Made by a program: the position numbers and the translations under genes | Part shown: positions 16,795 through 24,316 of the stretch, piece by piece | How positions within the stretch are numbered: the stretch's first letter is position 1 | How the letters are laid out: every line of letters begins with the position of its first letter | Origin: Mayfieldus sp963841445 | GTDB lineage: Bacteria > Actinomycetota > Thermoleophilia > Solirubrobacterales > 70-9 | Length of the DNA stretch: 64,000 nucleotides | Direction of reading: 5' to 3' | Assembly (NCBI GenBank): GCA_963841445.1 | Contig: CAWJCP010000003.1 | Span: 62,001 to 126,000, forward strand | Notes under the pieces: model-generated | What the model saw: only the letters and a program-made list of their open reading frames with translations | The model's database searches: none | Told to the model about the DNA's origin: nothing

Positions 16795-17745
16795 TTGTCG
16801 TTCGAACGCGTCCTCTCGCAGGCCACCCGGGCCCTGGTGCTCGGCATCGGCGGGGGCGGAGACGTGGTCGGAGCCCTGGCCGCGGCCCGACTCTGCCAGT
16901 CCTTCGGAGCTGAGTTCCGGCTCGGCGGGGTCGCCTGGGAGCGATTTCCGATCGACCCCTACCCCGGGCCCCGAAGCCTCGACCAGATCAGGGGCGGCAA
17001 GCCGCTCGGACCCTCCGCGCTGCTCGCCGATGCGCAGACGACGACTCCGGACGGCATCCCCTTCGCGGAGTCGCGAATGGCCGAGTTCATCTGCGCCGAA
17101 ACCGTGCTGCTCGACGTCACCGGGGGGCCCGCCGCAGTCGCCGACGGAGTCTCGGCGGCCGCCGAATCGCTCGACTGCGACCTCTGCGTGCTGCTCGACG
17201 TCGGCGGCGACGTGCTCGCGCACGGCGACGAGCCCGGGCTGGCCAGCCCGCTCTGCGACGCGGTCATGCTCGCAGCGGGAGCCGAGCTGGCGACCCGCAT
17301 GCCGACGATCGGCGCGCTCTACGGCGCCGGCTGCGACGGCGAGCTGACCCCGGCCGAGGTGCTCGAGCGGATCGCCGCGCTCGCTCGCGAGGGCGGGCTG
17401 CTCGGCGCCTGGGGCCTCACCGCCGCCGTCGCAGACCAGATCGAGGCGGCGGGAAGGTCGGTCCCCACCGAGGCGAGCCTGATGGCGGTGCGCTGCGCGC
17501 GCGGCGAGACCGGCAGGGCCGAGATCCGGGGTGGGCGCAGGACGGTGCAGCTGTCGCCGGTCGGGGGCTTGACCTTCTTCTTCGACCCCCTCCTGGCGGT
17601 CGAGCGGACCGCGCCGCTGGCACGCGCCGTCGCCGACGCCGGGAGCCTCGAAGCCGCCCAGGGCGCCCTGCAGGCCCTTGGAGTTCGCACCGAGCTCGAC
17701 CTCGAGCGCGCCCGAGCGCTGGAGGCCAATGCCGGCCCTGACTGA
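16795..17745 (+). CDS. DUF1152 family protein
   Basis: 316 aa, TTG start at 16795. It has an early Gly-rich loop 'LVLGIGGGGDVVGALAAARL', then 'GGVAWERFPIDPYPGPRSL', 'LDVTGGPAAVADG', 'CVLLDVGGDVLAHGDEPGL' and 'TIGALYGAGCDGELTP'. These match DUF1152 proteins, which are common in archaea and actinobacteria and have a Rossmann-like nucleotide-binding appearance. Biochemical function is unknown. It is likely in one transcript with DUF1802. Confidence 0.78.
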   Translation: MSFERVLSQATRALVLGIGGGGDVVGALAAARLCQSFGAEFRLGGVAWERFPIDPYPGPRSLDQIRGGKPLGPSALLADAQTTTPDGIPFAESRMAEFICAETVLLDVTGGPAAVADGVSAAAESLDCDLCVLLDVGGDVLAHGDEPGLASPLCDAVMLAAGAELATRMPTIGALYGAGCDGELTPAEVLERIAALAREGGLLGAWGLTAAVADQIEAAGRSVPTEASLMAVRCARGETGRAEIRGGRRTVQLSPVGGLTFFFDPLLAVERTAPLARAVADAGSLEAAQGALQALGVRTELDLERARALEANAGPD

Positions 17746-17837
17746 GCCGGGGCCGGGGCCCGATCAGCCCGACGTCTCCAGCTGCCCTGGAGGTCACCGG
17801 CAGGTCGCTCGCTAACGTCTCGGTCGTTCTGAATAAC

Positions 17838-17892
17838 CTGCGGCGGCTTCGCCGCCTGACATGCCTCTGCCGCTCCACTTCGTTTCGCGGCC
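17838..17892 (+). repeat. Hairpin repeat cluster a (two modules)
   Basis: Module 1 is a GGCGGC-TTC-GCCGCC hairpin (17842-17856) followed by TGACATGC. Module 2 (17867-17892) is a 26-base unit beginning CTGCCGCTCCAC and ending TTTCGCGGCC, able to form a GCCGC/GCGGC stem. The 26-base unit occurs exactly, on the opposite strand, at 35559-35584. It sits between the DUF1152 stop and the next start codon. Confidence 0.6.
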
Positions 17893-17896
17893 TCAT

Positions 17897-18652
17897 ATGA
17901 CTTGGGTCGAGACCGATTCGCTCAGCTTCACCGCCCGCCACGACACCGGCGACACCGCCTACGCGCAGCGCACCCTCGACCGCCTCGAGGACCTTCGCCT
18001 TCGCCTCGAGGACGGCTTCGAGAGCGTCCCTGGCGAGGTCGTCGTCGTGATCCACACCAACCCGGCATGGCTGGCGCTCGCGCACCCCTTCCTTCCCGCC
18101 GCTCGCTGGTCGGCGGCTCCGGCCGGGCGCCGATATCTCGCCGGCTGGGCTATGTCGACCGAGCTTCACGTTCTCAACGACCCGCACATGGACCGGCGCG
18201 CCGCCGGCGAGGACTCACGCGAGGCGCTGCGCGGGACCGCCGAGCGGCTCTACGCGCAGCTCGTCGTCGCCGCCAACAACCCCGACCTGCCGCCCTCCTG
18301 GACGCCGCGCCGCTTCGGGCGCTACCTGCGCTGGGCCTGGCTGGTCGAGGGGGGCGCCCAGTACTTCGCACGCCAGGTCGGCCTTTACCGGGCGGCGGTG
18401 ATCCGGCGCCTGCGCGAGGGGTCGCGGCCGTCGTTCCCACCCTCGCGCCGCGACGCGGTGATCCTCGGCGGCACGATCTTCGACCTGCTCGAGCAGGAGG
18501 TCGGGCCCGACGCCTGCCGGGCGCTGGTCAGGCAGCTGCGTCGCGACGGGCCGCAGCTACAGCTCGCCGACGCCTTCGACGCCCGCCCGCGCGAGATCGA
18601 GTCGGCCTGGCGCGACTACCTCCGCGAGATCGCCCGCCCCTCGGTTGACTAG
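17897..18652 (+). CDS. Gluzincin-peptidase-like protein with degenerate active site
   Basis: 251 aa from ATG 17897. A longer in-frame start at 17861 would place the hairpin repeat inside the coding sequence, so I reject it. The order 'helix - LYAQLVVAANN - PRRFGRYLRWAWLVEGGAQYF' matches the layout of peptidase_MA-type gluzincins (HExxH ... WLxEGxAxY), including the downstream Glu151. The HExxH position reads YAQLV (residues 119-123), so the zinc ligands and catalytic Glu are absent. It is therefore probably not an active protease. No signal peptide is visible. The fold assignment is tentative. Confidence 0.5.
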   Translation: MTWVETDSLSFTARHDTGDTAYAQRTLDRLEDLRLRLEDGFESVPGEVVVVIHTNPAWLALAHPFLPAARWSAAPAGRRYLAGWAMSTELHVLNDPHMDRRAAGEDSREALRGTAERLYAQLVVAANNPDLPPSWTPRRFGRYLRWAWLVEGGAQYFARQVGLYRAAVIRRLREGSRPSFPPSRRDAVILGGTIFDLLEQEVGPDACRALVRQLRRDGPQLQLADAFDARPREIESAWRDYLREIARPSVD

Positions 18653-18657
18653 CGCCT

Positions 18658-19188
18658 TCAGGTCGTCAGCTGGTAGAGCAGGGCGACGATCGCGAAGGCC
18701 GCGACCAGAGCGATCAGGACCCCGACCGCAAGCCGGGCCGGAGAGACCTGCCCGGCGGCCTCGAGCTCGGCCTGACCGCGCAGCTCGGCGACCTCTTCCC
18801 CCTCGCTCTCCAGCTCGGACCCCTTGATCACCTGACGCGCCGCCTCGGCCCCGGTCTGCGGGACGAGGATGTCGCGCGGGCCGCCGGCCATGTAGTCGGG
18901 AACGTCGAAGCCACGGGTGCGCTTAAGCATGCTCGGGATCCCTTCCTCGAGCAGCATCCCCTGCACCATCTCACCCTCGGCCTGGTTGCGCGCGAAGCCG
19001 ACCTTGACCGGCTCGCCACGCGCATATTGCGGCTTCACCTTGCGGGCCCGCTCGTGGGTCTCGGTGATCGGCTGCTCGGCGCCGCTGCCTGAATAGACGA
19101 GCGGCATGCCGCAGGCCGAGCAGAAGCGCTCCGAGAGCGGAAAGGTCTCCGCGCAGCGTGGACAGGAGAGCGGGGCGCTAGCCGACAT
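18658..19188 (-). CDS. Zinc-ribbon / DUF2007-like membrane-anchored protein
   Basis: 176 aa from ATG 19188. Order: N-terminal zinc ribbon 'CPRCAETFPLSERFCSACG' (CxxC...CxxC); a DUF2007-like domain 'VGFARNQAEGEMVQGMLLEE' with 'GGPRDILVPQTGAEAARQVI'; then an acidic linker and one C-terminal membrane helix (LAVGVLIALVAAFAIVALLY). DUF2007 is a predicted PII-like signal-transducing domain. The gene overlaps the JAMM protease stop by 11 bases, so the two are co-expressed. Confidence 0.65.
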   Translation of the reverse strand: MSASAPLSCPRCAETFPLSERFCSACGMPLVYSGSGAEQPITETHERARKVKPQYARGEPVKVGFARNQAEGEMVQGMLLEEGIPSMLKRTRGFDVPDYMAGGPRDILVPQTGAEAARQVIKGSELESEGEEVAELRGQAELEAAGQVSPARLAVGVLIALVAAFAIVALLYQLTT

Positions 19189-19573
19189 CGAGCTCTGCCT
19201 CCGCGATCTCCCCGTCGCGGATCCAGAACCCGCGTACGTCGGGTTGCCCGGCGTCAAGCAGCGAAGCGATCACGTAGACGGCGTCCGGGTAGGCCGCGAG
19301 GTTGACGTCGGTCTGTGACGGAAATGCGGCGCTCGCCGTGTGCGAGTGATAGATGCCGATCAGCTCCTCTCCATTCTCCTCCATCTCGCGCATGATCCGG
19401 AACTGGTCGTTGGCGTCGAGGCTGTAGCGGAGCGGGCTCGCCTCGGCGTTTATCGAGCGATAGACGCTCGCGGCGGCGCCGTCGGCGCCGCCGATCATCC
19501 CGCAACACTCGTTCGGGGAGTCCTCGCGCGCGTGGGCGACGATCTCGTCGACTAGCTGGCGTGAGATTCGCAT
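19178..19573 (-). CDS. JAMM/MPN+ metalloprotease, Mec-like sulfur-carrier hydrolase
   Basis: 131 aa. It has the full JAMM zinc motif: Glu22 (SPNECCG) and HSHTASAAFPSQTD (His76, His78, Ser86, Asp89; HxHx7SxxD). Short stand-alone JAMM proteins of this kind include M. tuberculosis Mec, which releases cysteine from the CysO-cysteine adduct. CysM lies about 0.9 kb upstream on the same strand, and CysO with an activating enzyme lies 11 kb away, so I infer the Mec role here. Start ATG 19573 (MRISRQLVDEIV) is supported by family length. Alternative: a deubiquitinase-like hydrolase for another MoaD/ThiS-type carrier. Confidence 0.82.
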   Translation of the reverse strand: MRISRQLVDEIVAHAREDSPNECCGMIGGADGAAASVYRSINAEASPLRYSLDANDQFRIMREMEENGEELIGIYHSHTASAAFPSQTDVNLAAYPDAVYVIASLLDAGQPDVRGFWIRDGEIAEAELDVG

Positions 19574-19681
19574 CCGGCCGAGGCTAGCGGACCGCCTCAG
19601 CGCGCCGAATCCGGCGCCGAGCGTCGACTTAGGACCCCATGCGGCACCCAACTCGCCATTCGACGGCGAAGTGCGATCCGC

Positions 19682-20497
19682 TCAGTACCAGGTTGTTCCA
19701 GCCGGCCTCGGAGGCTCGCGGAGCTCGGCACCGCCCGCGGTCCCGAGCAGATCCGGATCGTCGCGCCCCAGCTCCCAGAGCAGGTCGTCGAGCAGCGGCG
19801 GCTCGATTCCGGCCCGCCCTGCAACCGCTTTCAGCTGCGCGCGGGTCGCCGCACGAACCTCCTCCACCGGCCCTGGCGCGACCAGGCCGCAGCGAAGCGC
19901 AAGCCTCATCAGCACGTTGTCGGCGCATACCTCCCAGCTTTGCGGGTCGATCACCGCCAGCCAGCCGCGCCGGGCGGCGATCTTCGCGAACAGATACGCC
20001 TTCTTGCCCAGCGGGTCGGCGAAGGCATCGAAGGCGCTGAGGCGGCCAATCAGGCCGCCCTGACCCCCGAGTCGCGAGCCCGAAGCGTCGATCAGGCCCC
20101 GCGCCGAGCCGCCGTACCCGGCGCTCAGGCCCCGGGCGAGGTCGCGCCAGAGCCGCGCCCGGCTCTCGGGGTCGGCCGCGATCTCCCCGTCGACGCGGAA
20201 CAGCCCCTCGACCCGAGCCCTGTCAACGTCGGCCAGTGACCCGGCGCCGAGCAGGCCGGGGTTGCGCCACTCGGCGGCGCATCCGAGCGCCCAGAGCAGG
20301 GCGCTGCCGCGAAACGGTCCCTCCCCGTCGACCAGATGGGGCTCCCGGTAGCCGCTGCGATGGTCGATCGCGCAGAGAAACAGCGCCGCGTCCGGACCGG
20401 GCGCCTGCGCGAAATCGGGTGGTGCGTAGCCGGCGGCGAGCTCGCGAACCCGCGACGCGACCGTCGCGATCAGCCGATCGCCCGACGGCTCGGCGAC
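19682..20497 (-). CDS. Hypothetical protein; start codon not evident
   Basis: About 270 aa ending 'LREPPRPAGTTWY'. Recognisable segments are 'ALFLCAIDHRSGYREPHLVD', 'FRGSALLWALGCAAEWRN', 'PLGKKAYLFAKIAARRG' and 'VCADNVLMRLALRCGLV'. The last two resemble the helical 'D-P-L-x-K-K ... D-N/Y-H/V-L-x-R' pattern seen in DNA-glycosylase-like or queuosine-salvage-type helical proteins, but I cannot assign the family with confidence. No ATG, GTG or TTG is in frame before about 20497. The region abuts the cysM stop, so either an unusual start or a small indel near 20500 is likely. Confidence 0.5.
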   Translation of the reverse strand, partial: VAEPSGDRLIATVASRVRELAAGYAPPDFAQAPGPDAALFLCAIDHRSGYREPHLVDGEGPFRGSALLWALGCAAEWRNPGLLGAGSLADVDRARVEGLFRVDGEIAADPESRARLWRDLARGLSAGYGGSARGLIDASGSRLGGQGGLIGRLSAFDAFADPLGKKAYLFAKIAARRGWLAVIDPQSWEVCADNVLMRLALRCGLVAPGPVEEVRAATRAQLKAVAGRAGIEPPLLDDLLWELGRDDPDLLGTAGGAELREPPRPAGTTWY

Positions 20498-20501
20498 GGT
20501 G

Positions 20502-21470
20502 CTACCACCAGACGGTCGAGTCGATGTCCTCCAGCTCCTCGATCGGCTTCGTGTAGACGCCGGAGGAGAGGTACTTCCAGCCGTCGTCGGGGATCAGGAA
20601 GACGACATTGCCGCCCTCGAGCTCGTCCGCGATCCGAACCGCGACCGCGGCGATCGCCCCGGACGAGACGCCCGCGAACACCCCCTCCTCCTCGAGCAGG
20701 CGCTTGGTCCAGAGGATCGCGTCGCGGTTGGAGACCATGATCTTGCGGTCGAGGATCGAGAGGTCGATGATCGGCGGGATGAAGCCGTCGTCGAGGGAGC
20801 GAAGCCCCTGCACGAGCTCCCCCTGCATCGGCTCCGCGGCGACGATCAGCGTCTCCGGGTCGTTCTCCTTCAGGCGCCGGCCGTTGCCCATCAGGGTGCC
20901 GCCGGTGCCGAGGCCCCCGACGAAGGCGGCGACGTCGTCGAGCTCCTCGAGGATCTCCGGCGCGGTGCCCTCGTAGTGGGCACGCGGGTTGGCCTCGTTG
21001 CCGTATTGGTAGGGCATGTAGTAGCTCGGGTCCGTCGCCATCTCCAGCGCCAGCTCGACCGCGCCGTTCGACCCTCTCGCGCCCTCCGAGTAGACGATCT
21101 CCGCGCCGTACATGCGCAGCAGCTGGGTGCGCTCCCCGGTCACGTTGTCGGGCATCACGACCTTGAGCGGGTAGCCCTTGCGGCGGCAGATCATCGCCAA
21201 TGAGATCCCGGTGTTTCCCGAGGTCGGCTCGAGGATCATCTGCCCGGGCCCGATCAAGCCGTCTGTCTCCGCGGAGTCGATCATCGCCTTCGCGACCCGG
21301 TCCTTGACCGACCCGGTCGGGTTGTGTCCCTCGAGCTTCGCGTAGATGCGCACCCCGGGCTTCGGCGAGAGGCGCGGCAACTCGACCAGCGGCGTGTTGC
21401 CGATCGACTCGACAATGTCGGCGAAGCGCCCGCCGCAGGGGCGGTTGAGAAGTTCGTCGGGCAGCGCCAT
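20502..21470 (-). CDS. cysM: CysM-type cysteine synthase (O-phosphoserine/CysO-dependent)
   Basis: A 322-aa PLP enzyme. Lys56 in PTGSVKDR binds PLP; the TSGNTG loop and 'GGLGTGGTLMG' bind substrate and cofactor phosphate. It ends 'GWKYLSSGVYTKP...STVWW', an extended C-terminal tail like mycobacterial CysM rather than CysK. Arg224 in 'VQGLRSLDDGF' corresponds to the arginine (Arg220 in M. tuberculosis CysM, from memory) that selects O-phosphoserine. This implies cysteine synthesis using thiocarboxylated CysO as sulfur donor. A candidate CysO, its activating enzyme and the Mec-like protease are all in the window. Confidence 0.9.
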   Translation of the reverse strand: MALPDELLNRPCGGRFADIVESIGNTPLVELPRLSPKPGVRIYAKLEGHNPTGSVKDRVAKAMIDSAETDGLIGPGQMILEPTSGNTGISLAMICRRKGYPLKVVMPDNVTGERTQLLRMYGAEIVYSEGARGSNGAVELALEMATDPSYYMPYQYGNEANPRAHYEGTAPEILEELDDVAAFVGGLGTGGTLMGNGRRLKENDPETLIVAAEPMQGELVQGLRSLDDGFIPPIIDLSILDRKIMVSNRDAILWTKRLLEEEGVFAGVSSGAIAAVAVRIADELEGGNVVFLIPDDGWKYLSSGVYTKPIEELEDIDSTVWW

Positions 21471-21573
21471 CCCTCTCTACTTCAAAAAGTGTAGTGAAGG
21501 CGACCGGTCCTGACCAGGAGGAGCGCGATATCGTCGCGATCGTAGGCAGAGTCAAATCGATCGGAGAGGGATC

Positions 21574-22518
21574 TTGAAGAAGCAGAGGTGGAGCTCGGCA
21601 TCCTTGGCGGCCCTGGTGCTCGCAATCGTGGCGATGGTCGCCGTGGGCTGCGGGAGCAGCGACAACAACAGCAGCTCGACGAGTGGGGGCGGCGGCTCCA
21701 GTTCCGCCAAAACCGCCACGCCGGACATAAACGTGCCCAAGGACGCAGCGATCGCTGCCCAGGTCCCGAAGTCGATCGCCTCAAAGGGAACCCTCACGGT
21801 GGCGGCTGACGCCACCTACCCGCCCGACGAGTTCATCGCCCCCGACGGCAAGACCGTGATCGGCATGGACGCCGACCTCGCCAACGCCCTCGCGCAGGTC
21901 ATGGGGCTGAAGGCAAGCATCAAGAACATCACCTTTGACAGCATCATTCCCGGCCTGGCGGCGAACAAGTACGACCTCGGGATGTCCTCGTTCACCGACA
22001 CCAAGGAGCGCGAGGCGACGGTCGACTTCGTCACCTATCTGACCGCGGGCACCTCCTTCTACGTCAACAAGGGCGGGCCCCACCTCAGCGACTTCGCAGC
22101 GCTCTGCGGCAAGAGCGCCGCCGTTGAGAGGGGAACGATTCAGGCGGACGCGATTGCCGCGCAGGACAAGAAGTGCAAAGCGGCCGGCAAGCCCGGCGTT
22201 GAGCTGCAGGTGCTGCCGGACCAGAACGCGGCCAACCTGGCGATCTCCAGCGGCCGCGCCGAAGTCGGCGCTGCGGACACGCCGGTCGCCTCCTACATCG
22301 CCGAGCAGTCGAACGGCCAGTTCGAGGTCGCCTCGCCGCCACTGCCCCCGGAGCCCTACGGGATCGCGATCCCGAAGGGCAACGGCATGGCAAAGCCGGT
22401 GCTCGGCGCCATGAATGCGATCATCGCCGACGGCGCCTACGACAAGATCCTCAAGTACTGGGGGCTGCAGGACGGTGCCCTGAAGAAGCCGCCCGAGATC
22501 AATGGAGCCGTCAGCTAG
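21574..22518 (+). CDS. Polar amino-acid ABC transporter, substrate-binding lipoprotein
   Basis: 314 aa, TTG start (LKKQRWSSASLAAL). The signal peptide ends in the lipobox VAVGC with Cys26, then a Ser/Gly-rich linker. The family-3 solute-binding domain follows: 'GTLTVAADATYPPDEFIAPD', 'GMDADLANALAQVMGLK', 'FDSIIPGLAANKYDLGMSSF', 'ERGTIQADAI'. It would be anchored outside the membrane and deliver an amino acid to the adjacent permease. The exact ligand is unclear; acidic 'DLGMSSFTDTKER' is common in polar amino-acid binders. It is the first gene of a three-gene transporter operon. Confidence 0.9.
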   Translation: MKKQRWSSASLAALVLAIVAMVAVGCGSSDNNSSSTSGGGGSSSAKTATPDINVPKDAAIAAQVPKSIASKGTLTVAADATYPPDEFIAPDGKTVIGMDADLANALAQVMGLKASIKNITFDSIIPGLAANKYDLGMSSFTDTKEREATVDFVTYLTAGTSFYVNKGGPHLSDFAALCGKSAAVERGTIQADAIAAQDKKCKAAGKPGVELQVLPDQNAANLAISSGRAEVGAADTPVASYIAEQSNGQFEVASPPLPPEPYGIAIPKGNGMAKPVLGAMNAIIADGAYDKILKYWGLQDGALKKPPEINGAVS

Positions 22519-22542
22519 TCAGGCGGGCCGAACGAGTTACGC

Positions 22543-23535
22543 GTGACGCCGCCTGACGCGGCAGCTGAAATAGAGCGGACCGGACCGCCAGAGGACATCA
22601 AGGCGGTCCCGGTCCGCCATGTGGGTCGCTGGATCGCGGCGGCGATAGTCGCGGTCATCGCCGTCGGCCTCACCCGCTCGGTGGTGACCAACCCGCGCTT
22701 CCAGTGGGGAGTGGTGGGTGATTTCCTGTTCGATCACCGGGTACTGCACGGGATCCAGATCACCCTCGAGCTGACCCTCCTGGCGATGGTGATCGGGATC
22801 GTCCTCGGCGTCGTGCTCGCGATCATGCGACTGTCCCCGAACCCGCTGCTCAGCGGGGGCAGCGGGTTCTACATCTGGTTCTTTCGCGGCACCCCGGTCC
22901 TGGTCCAGATCGTCTTCTGGTTCTACATCGCGGCGCTCTATCCGTCAATCGACCTCGGGATCCCCTTCGGGCCGTCCTTCATCCACCTCAACGCCAACGA
23001 CCTGATCACCCGGTTCGTCGCCGCGACCCTCGCCCTCGGCCTCAACGAGGGCGCCTACATGTCGGAGATCGTCCGGGCCGGGATCATCTCCGTCGAGGAG
23101 GGCCAGACCGACGCCGCCCAGGCGCTCGGGATGACTCGCCTGCAGACGATGCGCCGCATCGTCCTACCGCAGGCGATGCGGGTGATCGTCCCCCCGACCG
23201 GCAACGAGACCATCTCGATGCTGAAGACCACCTCCCTCGTCTACATCATCGCCCTCTCAGAGCTCTTCTACAGCGTGCAGCTGATCTATTCGGTCAACTA
23301 CAAGACGATTCCGCTGCTGATCGTCGCCAGCCTCTGGTACCTGTTCATGACCTCGGTGCTGACCGTCGGCCAGTACTACCTCGAGCGCTACTACGGGCGC
23401 GGACGGTCGCGCACCATTGCCTTGACGCCGTTCCAGCGCTTCCGGCAGCTGCTCTGGCCCGGCCGCGACGATGCCGATGTCGATTCGGTCATCGACCAGG
23501 CCGGGGGGCGGCGCGGCGGCGGAGAACACCGATGA
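22543..23535 (+). CDS. Polar amino-acid ABC transporter, permease
   Basis: 330 aa, GTG start. It has an N-terminal extension with one TM helix, then the HisM/GlnP core: 'LELTLLAMVIGIVLGVVLAI', 'WFFRGTPVLVQIVFWFY', 'GAYMSEIVRAGIISVEEGQT' and the EAA loop 'DAAQALGMTRLQTMRRIVLP'. A hydrophilic C-terminal tail of about 45 residues (RGRSRTIALTPFQRFRQLL) exceeds usual family length. A single permease gene implies a homodimer. It overlaps the ATPase gene by four bases. Confidence 0.92.
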   Translation: MTPPDAAAEIERTGPPEDIKAVPVRHVGRWIAAAIVAVIAVGLTRSVVTNPRFQWGVVGDFLFDHRVLHGIQITLELTLLAMVIGIVLGVVLAIMRLSPNPLLSGGSGFYIWFFRGTPVLVQIVFWFYIAALYPSIDLGIPFGPSFIHLNANDLITRFVAATLALGLNEGAYMSEIVRAGIISVEEGQTDAAQALGMTRLQTMRRIVLPQAMRVIVPPTGNETISMLKTTSLVYIIALSELFYSVQLIYSVNYKTIPLLIVASLWYLFMTSVLTVGQYYLERYYGRGRSRTIALTPFQRFRQLLWPGRDDADVDSVIDQAGGRRGGGEHR

Positions 23536-24302
23536 GCGAGCCAATGGTCAAGGCCGAGCGGGTTCGCAAGCGCTTCGGCCGACTTGAGGTACTGAAGGGC
23601 ATTTCGTTCGAGGCTGGAACCGGCGAGGTCACCTGCCTGCTCGGCCCCTCGGGCTCGGGGAAGTCGACGCTTCTACGCTGCATCAACCACCTCGAGCGAA
23701 TCAACGCGGGCCGCCTCTGGGTCGACGGGGAGCTGGTCGGCTACCGGCAATCGGGCAACAAGCTGCACGAGATGCGCGAGGCCGACATTGCCCGGGGCCG
23801 CTCCGAGATCGGGATGGTGTTCCAGAGCTTCAACCTCTTCCCGCACAAAACGGCGATCGAGAATGTCACCGAGGCTCCGATCCAGGTCAAGGAGATGCGC
23901 AAGCGCGACGCCATCGTCCGCGGGCGGGAGCAGCTCGAGCGGGTCGGCCTCGCGGACAAGATCGACGAGTATCCGGCCCGGCTCTCGGGGGGACAGCAGC
24001 AGCGGGTCGCGATCGCCAGGGCGCTGGCGATGGACCCGAAGTTGATGCTCTTCGATGAACCTACCTCGGCGCTCGACCCCGAGCTGGTCAAGGAGGTCCT
24101 CGACGTGATGCGGAGCCTGGCCCGGGACGGGATGACGATGATCGTCGTCACCCACGAGCTCGGCTTCGCCCGCGAGGTCGGCGACCGCCTCGTCTTCATG
24201 GACGACGGCGTGATCGTCGAGCAGGGCTCGCCGTCGCAGATGCTCGACAACCCGCGCGAGGAGCGCACCAAGCGCTTCCTCGGGCTGGTGCTGGAGCACT
24301 GA
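23532..24302 (+). CDS. Polar amino-acid ABC transporter, ATP-binding protein
   Basis: 256 aa. Walker A GPSGSGKST, Q-loop 'FQSFNLFPHKT', signature LSGGQQQR, Walker B 'LMLFDEPTSALD' and H-loop 'VVTHELGFAREV' are all intact. It matches GlnQ/HisP-type subunits, including the insert after 'LRCINHLERINAGRLWVDG'. Overlap with the permease stop (ATGA) shows coupling. It completes the uptake system encoded from 21574. A minus-strand sugar transferase gene is convergent, with its stop 14 bases away. Confidence 0.93.
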   Translation: MSEPMVKAERVRKRFGRLEVLKGISFEAGTGEVTCLLGPSGSGKSTLLRCINHLERINAGRLWVDGELVGYRQSGNKLHEMREADIARGRSEIGMVFQSFNLFPHKTAIENVTEAPIQVKEMRKRDAIVRGREQLERVGLADKIDEYPARLSGGQQQRVAIARALAMDPKLMLFDEPTSALDPELVKEVLDVMRSLARDGMTMIVVTHELGFAREVGDRLVFMDDGVIVEQGSPSQMLDNPREERTKRFLGLVLEH

Positions 24303-24316
24303 CTCCCGCTAGGCGG

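Noticed and set aside
17861..17896. Longer start for the peptidase-like gene
   Set aside because: The extra codons are made entirely of the hairpin repeat that also occurs at 35.56 kb, so ATG 17897 is the better start.
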